From NCBI GenBank assembly GCA_003427395.1, contig BFEA01000007.1, positions 3,502,650-3,531,601 on the forward strand: a stretch of DNA of 28,952 bases, in the 5' to 3' direction. This stretch comes from Chara braunii. Its lineage: Eukaryota > Streptophyta > Charophyceae > Charales > Characeae. The notes beneath the pieces were generated by a model. It saw nothing but the letters and a program-made list of their open reading frames with translations, ran no database searches and was not told the origin of the DNA. Both the position numbers and the translations under genes were made by a program. Shown here in pieces: positions 11,009 to 20,833 of the stretch. How positions within the stretch are numbered: the first letter of the stretch is position 1; each line of letters starts with the position of its first letter.

Positions 11009-11347
11009 ACGATTTTTAATGTTTTTTTGGCGTAGCAGAATGACTTCAAAATTTATAGGCGTGTACGATTTTTAATATTTTTTGGGCTTAGCAGAATGAC
11101 TTCAAAATTTATAGGCGTGTACGATTTTTAATGTTTTTTGGGCTTAGCAGAATGACTTTAAAATTTATAGGCGTGTAGGTTACATTATAGAGCACTCACA
11201 AAAAACAATTCAGAAAAAAAAAAACTTATTTTTAGGTCCCGAAATTTGTTTTGACGGGGGCTCGAGGTTCGGCCCCCGAACAGGATCCCGAACACCCGAA
11301 CGTTCGGGGGCCAGCCCGGGGGCCCCCGAACGTTCGGTCTGGTAATC

Positions 11348-11352
<5 letters not shown>
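11009..11352 (-). mobile_element. TA-bounded GC-ended repeat, copy 5 (partial, with internal triplication)
   Basis: A minus-oriented fragment keeping the hairpin-side GC end (CGAACGTTCGGGGGCCAGCC to GGTCTGGTAATCCTGTATA) beside a (TA)n tract. Its core has been replaced by three 56-bp units beginning at 11009, 11065 and 11121, each reading ACGATTTTTAAT...GCAGAATGACTT...TTTATAGGCGTGT. Confidence 0.7.
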
Positions 11353-11411
<59 letters not shown>

Positions 11412-11428
11412 GAATAAAACTAGCCAGA

Positions 11429-11739
11429 CGTTGTTTCTAACATGAATGGTATGAGTATAGCCTTATCACAAAAACAAGAGAGTGTATAAGAGTTAGAATT
11501 GAAGGTAACTTAGGCCGACTTAGCGTTGTTTCTAAGATAAATGGTTTGGTTTTATGCCCACTTTGAACACTAAGCGGAAAAATATATATGTAACATGATT
11601 ATTAAATAGTTAATGGCTAACTCGTCATTGTTCCTTAGATGAATGATCTATTCATAAGAAGAATGAAGAGAGGAGTGCTTATGCAACTTGTTCGTGTATA
11701 ACTTAGGCAAAGGTATAGGCATTATTTCTAAAATGACGA
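11429..11739 (-). repeat. Four copies of the same motif in inverted orientation
   Basis: CGTTGTTTCTAACATGAATG (about 11429), CGTTGTTTCTAAGATAAATG (about 11524), CATTGTTCCTTAGATGAATG (11626) and CATTATTTCTAAAATGACGA (11720) are reverse complements of the motif array at 7651-8069. Spacing is about 95-102 bp. Confidence 0.55.
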
Positions 11740-11789
11740 GTTTAACTCAATGCTTATGTAAAATGAGGTAAAGAGTTAATCATCTAAAG

Positions 11790-12430
11790 GTTCAACCAAC
11801 ATCTTGTATGACAAACAGCTTAAGGTTTTGGTGAGAGATTTACTTTGGTTGCATGTGTTTGTTTGATTGTAAGTCTAGTTCTAGTTGTCTTTGAACAAAT
11901 AGTTGCTTTAAATATTCGTCGTGTGCGGGCGGCAAATGAGTTAGGTTTTTTTTTTTCTCAAGTTTAGTTGTTATTGTTGGCTTCGTCCAAATATATTTAA
12001 TTATGCAAGGAACTGTCCAAAAATTCAAACTTGTCTTAAATTTTATCTGACTTAGTAAAAATTTTGAAAGTTATTTTTTTTACATTTATATTTAATTTTT
12101 ATATTTTCTAGAAAGATACTTTCGTTAGAGGAAGTGTTGCCGAATTTTTTTCTAATATAACGAGCTAGTTTAATTTGTTTTTTGCAGAATTCAAAATTTG
12201 TCTCAAATCATATATGACCTCGTATAAATCTGGGAAGCCTACGCCTTTAAGGGAAGTGGACCCCGAATTTTTACTACGTCTGGAAGTTAGACAAAATTTA
12301 ATTATGCAATAGTTGAAGTATTATTTTAAATCTTATATTTGAGTTTGTGTATATTATGGAAAGATACATTCTTAAGGGGAATTATTGTCAGAATTTTTAC
12401 AATTTCACGGTATTAAATTATTTTAGGTAA
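11790..12430. repeat. Weak threefold repeat in AT-rich DNA
   Basis: Three diverged units (about 12000-12150, 12185-12280 and 12300-12400) share AATTATGCAA or TTGCAGAATTC starts, GAAAGATAC.TTC.TTA, and GAATTTTTAC-like ends. Region 12431-13260 holds nothing else I recognise. Confidence 0.35.
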
Positions 12431-13262
12431 TAACAATTTGGCGATCCCCCCGGTACAAAGGAAATGTTTCCTAAAGTTTTCATAATTTATGATATCAATC
12501 AAAGATAGACTTAGCCTTAGTCGTATTAGGAGTAAAAGTAAGATGTGATACATGGTTTATTCTCCGTACACTTAAATGTAAATTTTAATACTTGTTTGTG
12601 TTGTGTTTTATATCTTTCTCACTCACTTTAATTCAAGGTTGACTGGTTCAATTTGATCCTATGAGGATCAACATTTTTTCTTATCATTGATAACAAGTTG
12701 GTTCACGATCATCGGTTTCTGACTTAACTCCAACTCATTCGTGCAACCCAACCTAAAGGTCGTTGGTCTTACGGGTTGAAATGTTGCTTCAAATTTTTAC
12801 CCGTACATTTATTAAATAACCATTTAAAAAATATTATGTGTATTGTTTTTTGGAAGGTTAGACAAAGGTTGGGGCTTATGTGAATAAGGCAAGGGTGTGA
12901 GTATAGAGAGTGATTGAAGTTGACCATGTGTAGTGTGTGGTCCGTCTATGTCGAATCTGCATGTGATTGCAAATATGTTTAATGATTTGAAGTCAGGATT
13001 TGACCTTGTTTGCGATCATTCCTATATTTGGACAGAAGTCACACTGTGATTGTGAGAGTGATCACCTCGTGTCCAATGAGCACGTTATGTTTATAATTTG
13101 TGTATTCTCACGGTCTACCTTCACGATGCGAAATAATTGAGTGAATTTTTATTGAGGTAAAAAGGTTCCTTTTGAACTTGTTTATTATTATTTTTTGTTG
13201 GACGTTGAGGTCTGTGGTGGTTGTCAAAGTCAAACCCATTTACCTGTTTCAGGTCTCCGAAG

Positions 13263-13691
13263 ATGGACTGTCCTCACGAGAATCAGGGGCGTTTGCCTGC
13301 CACTCAGGGCCAAAGTCCGCCTACCACTTCTCTCAGCAGTGTACAAAAAATGGTAGGACTTGCAATCGCTTTCACGATTGACTAGCATCATAAGTTTAAC
13401 GCAGCACGACTCTGCGAACACTTGAGTATCGAAGACGACCCTCCAAATCATCGAGGACCGCATGGTTATGGATACCACATAGTACACCATCATTACAAGT
13501 GCGTGCGTATTTATGCATGGCCAGTCGATATGATGAATTCTATGTCGCCTCAATATTTACTTAGAGAGTTGAGCGCGACACCTTATATTTCCGTCGTCGA
13601 AAGTTATGGGTCGAAAGTGAATAAGGGATTGGCACAAATTACGTACGAAGTTTTATTTTATTTTATTTTGTGGTGTGTATCTCGTGGTTAG
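13263..13691 (+). pseudogene. Coding-like frame of 143 codons with one stop, family unknown
   Basis: From ATG at 13263 one frame runs to TAG at 13689-13691, broken only by TAG at 13383-13385. Before the stop it reads MDCPHENQGRLPATQGQSPP and SSVQKMVGLAIAFTID; after it, HHKFNAARLCEHLSIEDD then HRGPHGYGYHIVHHHYKC. Upstream, TTACCTGTTTCAG (about 13240-13252) looks like a splice acceptor, so this could be an exon of a dead gene or transposon. I recognise no domain. GC content is higher than in the surrounding AT-rich DNA. Confidence 0.3.
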
Positions 13692-13726
13692 ATTGGTCGT
13701 TTTAGTCAATCTACGCAGAGCCGCGC

Positions 13727-13843
13727 ATGGGAGATCAACCCCAGAGCGTCAAATCCCTTGCGGGTCCAATTAAGGCGTTCGACCACACGTACCCCCGATG
13801 CTACATCAAACGAGAAACGCCCTCGGTTGGGCTACTTCTGTAA
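13727..13843 (+). pseudogene. Short coding-like frame before a strong splice-donor-like site
   Basis: ATG at 13727 opens 38 codons (MGDQPQSVKSLAGPIKAFDH then TYPRCYIKRETPSVG) to TAA at 13841-13843. Some 80 bases on, GGGTACAGGTAAGTTATG (about 13921-13938) matches the consensus donor CAG/GTAAGT exactly. May belong with the frame at 13263-13691 as exons of one decayed gene. Region 13844-14094 has nothing further. Confidence 0.2.
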
Positions 13844-14094
13844 TTGCACTCGAAAACCATTTGCACGCGACTCTGTAGTTCGTCGGGGATACGCCTACCT
13901 AAGGGTGGTGACAACCCCTTGGGTACAGGTAAGTTATGTCTCTCATGACCTCTATCCTGCCATAGGGGTTCGCCAAAGGTACAGTTGTTGCACTCGGTCG
14001 GAGCGACAAACGCTCTTGCGAAAGAAAGTCCTACAAAGTTCTGCGTAATGAGGCCGGGAGGGTGCCTCTATCGAGGGACGTTATGTTACTGTTC

Positions 14095-14252
14095 TTCGAT
14101 TGAAGATTGTTCGTTTGTTCAATGATGTCCACGTATGGTAACCGAAGAGAAACCGTTTAAACCACCGGTCCCCTTCGATTGAAGATTGTTCGTTTGTTCA
14201 ATGATGTCCACGTATGGTAACCGAAGAGAAACCGTTTAAACCACCGGTCCCC
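14095..14252. repeat. Perfect 79-bp tandem duplication
   Basis: Units 14095-14173 and 14174-14252 appear identical, each from TTCGATTGAAGATTGTTCG to ACCACCGGTCCCC. Perfect identity means a recent event or an assembly artefact. Confidence 0.9.
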
Positions 14253-14397
14253 TCGCCGACCGAAAATAGGCATTCCGGTGAGTTCGGGCCGAAAACGGGG
14301 GGGAGGTCGCCGACCGTTGGGTACCGGGCTGCACCACCACAAAGTACTGCCCAAAACAAAGTGCCATAGTGCCGGACCAAAGTCGGCCGCAGTATGT

Positions 14398-14529
14398 GGT
14401 GGGCCAGTAACGTGAAAAGGCGCTGTTCATTTCAGATGAAGGTGGCGGCGTTGTTTGGTGTGAGGTGGGCCAGTAACGTGAAAAGGCGCTGTTCATTTCG
14501 GCTGAAGGTGGTGGCGTTATTTGGTCGTA
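14398..14529. repeat. 66-bp tandem duplication
   Basis: Units 14398-14463 and 14464-14529 share GGTGGGCCAGTAACGTGAAA and GGCGCTGTTCATTTC, differing at a handful of sites. As 66 is divisible by three, overlapping frames show a repeated 22-residue block, which is not evidence of a gene. Confidence 0.85.
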
Positions 14530-14741
14530 CTGTAACCTCAAAAGAAAAAAAAAAAGTCCTGAAAAAAAAAAAAAAAAAATCTTCCTCGATCGAGCGGGGT
14601 GAAAGATATATCCCCGCCTCAGGCCGCCAGTCTCTTCCTTCAAAGTTGAAGGACGCCTGGGTTTGTCACTGCCACCGTGCACATTTGCATGGGTTGCCAT
14701 CGCACTGGCATCTACCTTGTTGGCTCTCTCTCCCTCTCCCT

Positions 14742-14941
14742 GTGTGTGTGTGTGTATGTGTGTGTGTGTGTGTGTGTGCGTGAAGCGTGTCACGAACGTG
14801 AGCGCCTGCCTCCTCTGCGTTGTCTTCCCGATGTGTCGGCGGCGTGAAGCGCTGCCATCTGTGTGGTTGCTGCTTGAATCTTGTGAGCGGCGTGTGTTGT
14901 TGTCACACGCTTTCTAGCTGCGCAGCATCTTCACCTTGCAG

Positions 14942-14982
<41 letters not shown>

Positions 14983-15201
14983 TGTGTCGTCATATTCACC
15001 ATTCGCATTCAAAACGCCTCGTTTCGTTGCACTTTCACCNNNNNNNNNNNNNNNNNNNNNNNNNNNNNNNNNNNNNNNNNNNNNNNNNNNNNNNNNNNNN
15101 NNNNNNGGCGAAGCGTGAATCAAACTCGGGCCCTGACTCGACTGCAAAAACCGTGTTCCTAATGCAATTTTATACTGTTTTTGTGACCGCCGCGTAGTTA
15201 A

Positions 15202-15232
<31 letters not shown>

Positions 15233-15236
15233 TAGA
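14742..15236. repeat. (TG)n tracts and assembly gap
   Basis: TG/GT repeats at 14742-14779 and 14942-14989, then a run of 67 N at 15040-15106, poly(T) at about 15203-15220 and another GT tract. The DNA between is GC-richer but without a recognisable gene. Confidence 0.9.
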
Positions 15237-15244
15237 GAGAGAGA

Positions 15245-15289
15245 TTATGAGAGATTATGACAGTTCCAACGAAGACATGGTCGCGCAAC

Positions 15290-15334
<45 letters not shown>

Positions 15335-15365
15335 GACAGTTCCAACGAAGACATGCGCGCGCAAC

Positions 15366-15370
<5 letters not shown>
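15245..15370. repeat. Repeated 36-bp word between (GA)n tracts
   Basis: TTATGACAGTTCCAACGAAG followed by ACATG.(G/C)(T/G)CGCGCAACA occurs at about 15256-15292 and again at about 15330-15366, separated by (GA)n. A truncated start (GATTATGAGA) precedes the first. Confidence 0.8.
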
Positions 15371-15406
<36 letters not shown>

Positions 15407-15483
15407 GTCGGCGCGAGAGAGAGAGCAAACACAGATACACACACACACACACTCACACACACACACACACACAGGAGTTTGGC

Positions 15484-15597
15484 CAGCCGTTATAAACCGG
15501 GCCGCCCGGGTCACCTCGTTCCCCCGGGCAGGCCGGGCAGCCGTTATGAACCGGGCCGCCCGGGTCACCTCGTCCCCCCGCGCAGGCCGTTATGAAC
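15484..15597. repeat. GC-rich tandem repeat, two units and a partial third
   Basis: Units contain GCCGTTAT(A/G)AACCGGGCCG, CCCGGGTCACCTCGT and CCCCCGGGCAGGCC, with partial third copy GCCGTTATGAACC at the end. A diverged relative lies at about 17020-17070 (AGCCGGGCCACCCGAGTCAC then CTTATTTTCCCGGTCGGCCT). 15600-15930 has nothing else clear. Confidence 0.75.
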
Positions 15598-15940
15598 CTT
15601 TGAGGCGCGGGAAAATAGCGGGTCTCGGGTGGGCCTCCGACCTTTTCAGATGGCCGAAATGAAACGACCGCCACCGATCAGATTTATCAATGGCAGCCGT
15701 CGTCGGGCTTGACCTCCGAATTTTCAGGAGTTTGGAAAAACTGTCAGTTTTCTCTAATTTCCCAACGCTGGGCGAGATAGTAGTGGTTTAAAAGGTGATG
15801 TTGTAGAAATATAAGAGGATGGATAGTTGTAGAAGAGTAAGGAAATGACAAAAGGTTAAAACGACTGAGTAGAAAGAACACGCGACATAGTAAGAAAGAC
15901 ATAAACGTAAAATATTCGTCTATGACAACTTAGAATAAAA

Positions 15941-15943
<3 letters not shown>

Positions 15944-16014
<71 letters not shown>

Positions 16015-16028
16015 CGAGAGAGAGAGAG
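15944..16028. repeat. (GA)n microsatellite, about 85 bp
   Basis: GA repeat with small interruptions (AAAGAGC). From 16029 to 17076 I see AT-rich DNA with an AAAT run near 16335-16355 and no gene. Confidence 0.95.
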
Positions 16029-17095
16029 TTCATTAAGGCCAAGAATAAAAAACGCGCGACGGTGTAAATAAGGTAGAAAATGAGAAATATGGGTAAAACA
16101 CTTAAAAATAGGCACGATAACAACCTTAAACAGAAATAGAGACAGGGAGGGAAAATTTAAATATATAAAAATTAACTGTACATAATTTCATTCAAACACG
16201 AATAGAGTCAAGAGTCACACTGTTAGGCTCGAAGAAAGAGTTAAACCTAAACGGTCGCAACAAGTGCACTCCGAACCATGTGAGATGGTCGCTCATCACA
16301 TGGCTCTACAACTCAAGTTGCCTTAATATAATATAAAAATAAATAAATAAATAAGTTAAGAGATTGCACTGATTCTCGTGGACTGACGTAACTTCCATAA
16401 GAAAAAAAAAAACGAAGAATTTGAACGTAAACCACAATATAGAATATAGTCAAACTTTCACACTTCTGGTGATTACTTGAGTACTTTCTAAATCGTACGA
16501 CATAGTATCTTATTTTTAGTAACCTTTTTGACTGACTACCTTAACCACTGTCAGTATTTACCTTTAGGTGCCCAATGAAGGGTGTCACATGATCTTTTTC
16601 ATATCAATATTTTTAAATAAAAATAAAAGCGCAGAGGTTAGGAACGGGAGTAACATCATTGAGTTACCTTAGTTGATAGATACGTGCGCCTTTGACCGAT
16701 CAATATAGAGACTTAAACGACACCTTCAACGCTTTCGTTCGGGGACCCAGCTCTTACGAGTCCATTGGCACGCGTCCTCGAGTTTTGGAGTAGTAAGTGT
16801 TAATTAATAGCAAATTGTTTTCAATGACTAAAAACCATTGTAATTGTATTTTTTTTACGGAGTTTTTGATTGTCGATCTCTCAAAACCAAAAAAAATTAA
16901 TAAACTAATAAAACTGTAAAGGTCATAGGCTCGCTAACTAAAGTAACAATTAAAGTTTTGGGTGTGTTTCAAGAAAGAAGATAAGAGTTTCATTGTGAAA
17001 ATGCCCCAAGACCTAGGCTACCAGCCGGGCCACCCGAGTCACCTTATTTTCCCGGTCGGCCTAGCCATGCAAGGACCAGGGAAGGAATAGGAATA

Positions 17096-17391
17096 GGAAT
17101 AGGAATTCATCACTCAAGACAATTCATAGACTCAAAGAAAGTCAAAACTCAGAGTAAGTCACAATCACAAAGAAAACTCCATGATGGACGAGTAGATATT
17201 CAATGAAAAACGATACAGGTATCCACCATTCAGTCCACGACCAAAGAACCACCGTCTTCCGCCGGCATAGACTACCATCGTCCAGACAATAGTAGTCATA
17301 CCGAACGTAAGACCTGAGAGGTCGTTCATACTAAACATCTACGTACTACATCAAACTCCCAGTCCAACTTCTTATAGAAAACACCAGAAAC
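17096..17391. repeat. Pseudo-LTR, 3' copy
   Basis: About 296 bp, partner of 22022-22339 in the same orientation, with high identity by eye apart from an internal replacement near 17262-17272. On its plus-strand left it abuts three to four GGAATA units (17077-17101), so the element end may lie in a small microsatellite. Confidence 0.8.
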
Positions 17392-17498
17392 TTCGTCGTC
17401 AAAACTACCCAAAAAGTCGTAGTGTATCAGTCCTAAGTTCGAAACTCAAAAGACACTAGCCGATGCTAATGATTACTAACCAGGTACTGGTTTCGAGG

Positions 17499-17780
17499 CC
17501 CGCAGTCGGCTATCCAAGCAACAAGATAAACAATAAGTGAGAGACTACAGGCTTCTCAGGTATGTCACAGATTTGAATCGTAACCTTAACTGAAACAGTC
17601 CCGCAGTGGCTATCCAAGCAACAAAATGAAGCAAGTTGGTACTACAAGTGGAACTAAATTGCACGTCGCAGGTTCAAATCCTAAACTTAACTAAAACAGT
17701 CCCGCAGTGGTTATCCAAGCAACAAAATAAAGCAAATTGGTACTACAAGCGGGACTAAACAGCACGTCGCAGGTTCAACT
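17499..17780 (+). repeat. Three tandem 101-bp tRNA-like units
   Basis: Units begin at 17499, 17600 and 17701, an exact 101-bp spacing. The second and third are very similar; the first is diverged, and the third is cut after its B-box-like part. Each starts with CCCGCAGTGGCTATCCAAGC (G in place of the first CGG in copy one) and has GCAGGTTCAAATCC (17669-17682 in copy two), a good match to the RNA polymerase III B box and T-arm of tRNAs. This suggests a tRNA-derived SINE trimer. It lies within the 3' region of the minus-strand element but reads on the plus strand. Confidence 0.55.
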
Positions 17781-17859
17781 ACAGACTAGCCTAAGCAAAA
17801 GGTGCCAATGAATGATCGAACAAGTGACATATCCAATCATTAGACCATTGACAAAAAAC

Positions 17860-17862
<3 letters not shown>

Positions 17863-17894
<32 letters not shown>
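17863..17894. repeat. Poly(A) run of about 32 bases
   Basis: A simple A tract on the plus strand, 3' of the tRNA-like array. Its plus-strand placement could make it the tail of a plus-strand SINE rather than of the minus-strand element. Confidence 0.7.
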
Positions 17895-17895
<1 letters not shown>

Positions 17896-17964
17896 ACCTA
17901 TCCTTGTTCAAAAAACAATAACCCAATATCACTCAACCCTGTCTGCTCAATGTCTGAATGACAA

Positions 17965-20335
17965 TCACGATAGATATTGTACCATAAATTCCCAGATGTC
18001 CCCTCGTTTTACGGAAAAACGCCTCAAAACACGCATGAAAAAATCCTTAGGGAAATCCTTCAATGCAAGTTTCTGCTGTAGAGTTAGAACCCTGGTTGGG
18101 ATCTCAGATTAGATCGAAGTATTTCGATCAATACGATGAAGGTAACTACCAATGATGGCGCTCTTTTGGTGTTTACAACCCCATGAAAGAAACGATTGAC
18201 CATTCTGTATCTTCAAGCGATCAGCAACCCAAATGCAGTCTTCGTTCTTGGAAATCTGCACACAGCTCAAATACGGATAACTTTGTGAGGTCCGGATTTC
18301 ACAACCCAAAAATTCGAAGGTGCTGGATGAGTCATCAGTCTGTTTCAACTGGAGGTTCGATGGGTAGCAGAGCTCAAAATTGCGCCAATTTTTTCACAAC
18401 AGTCACCACTTTTGTGGGAGACGACCAACATTACGTCATCAATTAATCAGGTGGCAAAAATCATCCTAGCAGAATTCCCCAAAGTACTCAAAAAAAATAT
18501 ACTCCGAATACGCACACATTATACATGCCAAGGGTGGACTGGTGCTCTTCCCCAGAGGGATACCCAGCTCCTGCTTCAACAGAACTCCTGTTGCAAAGAA
18601 ATACGTGTGCGCCAAGTCGGTAAATACGAATTTCCTCAAATCCTGCAGATCCAATTTTTTTCAGTGATCGCCACCAGTGGTATTACCAAAGCTGGCTCCC
18701 TTCCCGCGCGTATTGACACGAACGAAATGACGATTTTTGCTCAGATGATAGGACACTAGCCACTCAATAGCTTTACGAATATCGTCATGAGGCAACTTAC
18801 TAAACATTTTTTTAATGTCAAACGATCGGGTCTCGATAATACGATCCGTGCCCAAACTGCAAAAGCGTCGATTCGCAGCATCCAAACGAGAACACAAATC
18901 GGATACTGATCTGAGATTAAAATGTCAGTGTTTCGGGTAAGAATTCAGCATATGGTTGAAGCCCTTATCTACAACTCGACCCGTCTTCACCATTGGATCG
19001 TTAAAAGATGGGCAGGTTGGTCTATATCTCTGCAAGTCATTTTGCTTAGGTATAACGTAAGCTGAACCAAAACTACCATCCTTGTTCCAACTGGTGAATT
19101 TCTGCAAGCCAGCTTCATGCATATCTTCCTGAATCTCTCTCAGAATGACCTTCTCAGTTTCCTGCACGATACAGTATCCTGGGTTATACACAAAAGATTT
19201 CAACATTGCTTCGTGATAGACAGACGGGCATAATACCAACGATTCTCCTGAATTCCTGTCGATCGCAGTAATCACTAAACCATGCAAACTCTTCTTCAAG
19301 TTCAAGACATCATCCATAGATAGGGAGGCATCGTTACAATCCGAGTTAACAACGCAAGAAAAAAGTGCATCCATGAGTACAGGTGGAGGCCTATTCCTGC
19401 AGTTATACCAACTTTGGAAACCATGGATCAGTTCATCGCGGAGTACTAGAATACGGTTGCTAATGACACCACGAGGAATGTTCTTAGCATTAGACAATAG
19501 TGGATGAATGCCCAACATCTCACTTAGGTGAAAAAAAACGTGCCCTTTCAATCGTGAAAGAGAAAATTTCGCGCAATTGCAAAGAAGCACATCGTATGTT
19601 GAAAAACTACGTTGATTGTGCAAAATATAAAATATCGATGGATTTTTTGTCCAAACGATAGGAATCTTCTTTTGCGCTCTATGTAAGAAGCAAATAGGTA
19701 AGTCACATTGCATCAAATAGTCATTAACAACCTTCCTTAATTATGATATCCGGATGCGATCATCGAATCTTACCTGAAAGACAAGATCGACACTAAGACT
19801 TAAACCAAAACGTTATCTAAAGCATCGAGAGATCAAGCGTCTAAGGTATTTTCTCGTCGATTTTCGAGTAAAATCTTTAATGACATTGTATATCCTAAGC
19901 ATTGACCGCATGCTACATTCATAAACTGTGGATCACTTTCGAGGATTCTTTAAAATTCATACCAGTACGAGTTTCAGATAAACACAGCGCGGTTTTCATT
20001 TGCAGACAAAAAAAATCTCAAAGCATCCGCCTGCTTCAATCAAAGATTTGCAATTTTTAAACAGCAAAGTATCACCCTCAAAGCGCATCTTAGTATTGCC
20101 AAACGTTCTTACGAGTTTTTTCTAAATCGGTCGCCAAATATTACCCCTATCAGTACGGAAGTTAATACGTGAATTCCCCTGCGAGATAACATCATCAAAA
20201 AGAGCATAAAAATCAACATCCCACTGACAAGAATGCGAACGTAAAAAACGAATAGGTTTGATCGTCGATTGCACGGATAGTTTCTTCGTCCCGTTCCTTT
20301 TTCTACGCTCATTCCTACCCGGTTTGTTTTTTCCT
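17965..20335 (-). pseudogene. CxC linker and Penelope/telomerase-type reverse transcriptase
   Basis: The linker runs from a basic stretch to LLCNCAKFS, whose C-N-C (19573-19581) matches the CxC motif between nuclease and RT in N-terminal-endonuclease Penelope elements. Preceding it, IVWTKNPSIFYILHN reads like the conserved approach to that motif. RT landmarks follow: VITAIDRNSGESLVL (about 19246-19272) in the fingers; SFDIKKMFSKLPHDD (motif A, first Asp at 18817-18819); LGIPLGKSTSPPLACI (motif B, about 18520-18567); IDDVMLVV (motif C with both catalytic Asp, 18432-18443, in a shifted frame); FEFLGCEI (18295-18318), as motif D/E; and a thumb-like end (SYLHRIDRNTS, then VLTLQQKL, FFMRVLRRF). 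Two in-frame TGAs (18925-18927 and 18661-18663) stand where Trp would read naturally (KH-HFNLRS and GGDH-KKLDL). The enzyme would copy element RNA at a nicked target. This copy is inactive. Confidence 0.82.
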
Positions 20336-20830
20336 GGCGCCACACAATCTATACTTGATACCTGTCGTATTTAAGAAGTGAGACCAAAGCCGAATATATA
20401 CATCTTATAAAATAGGCAGGTCAGTTCCTACTAAAATATCGACAGGAATGAGAACATAGTTACCAATGCCATACGAACTCAACCATAGATGGAAATGAGC
20501 AAGATTATGCGTTCTACATTTATAAATGTGTTCACGCCAGCGGGTATTGACATCACGACTTGTCCTTCCCACATAAAAAGACTTACAGAAAGGTGACACA
20601 GCCAAGTAAACGCAGTGGGATAAATCCAAAAATTCAAGACCATGTTGCTCGTACAGCTTCAGCCAAGCAGGTAAGAACTTACCAGTCCATCGGATTGCGT
20701 CATGCAAAGTCAAATAAAAAATAACAGCTGTCAATAGTCGTTCAAGTCTACGATTAACCACAAGTGTCTTGCACCGATAGCTTGTCAAAAACTTGCAAAG
20801 TTGCCATAATTGCGACACACTAGAGTCACA
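20336..20830 (-). pseudogene. GIY-YIG endonuclease domain of the Penelope-like element
   Basis: The frame holds CVYLAVSPFCKSFYVG (20567-20614), the paired motif of GIY-YIG nucleases (here CVY and YVG, about ten residues apart). It is followed by RTSRDVNTRWREH (to 20528), supplying the conserved Arg and His. The domain would nick target DNA to prime reverse transcription. After IPVDILVGTDLPIL comes TAA (20405-20407) and then DVYIRLWSHFLN. In the family a catalytic Glu is followed by a pattern like E-x-x-x-I-x-x-x-x-x-x-L-N, so the stop sits where that Glu is expected. A frameshift in the A-run near 20330 then leads into the linker (KNKPGRNERRKRNGTKK in the new frame). I saw no obvious CCHH cluster next to the nuclease; this would fit the Chlamys branch better than Naiad, but the decay makes that weak. 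Confidence 0.78.
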
Positions 20831-20833
20831 TCA

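Noticed and set aside
14236-14793. 185-codon minus-strand frame with a 22-residue internal repeat
   Set aside because: The repeat is the 66-bp DNA duplication read in frame, and the start is a (CA)n microsatellite read as Thr-His.
14742-15600. Frames of Cys-Val, Arg-Glu or Leu-Ser repeats
   Set aside because: Direct translations of (TG)n and (GA)n microsatellites.
20831-20833. TGA as a selenocysteine codon
   Set aside because: Other breaks in the same frame are TAA or TAG, so decay is the simpler reading; no SECIS structure was identified by eye.
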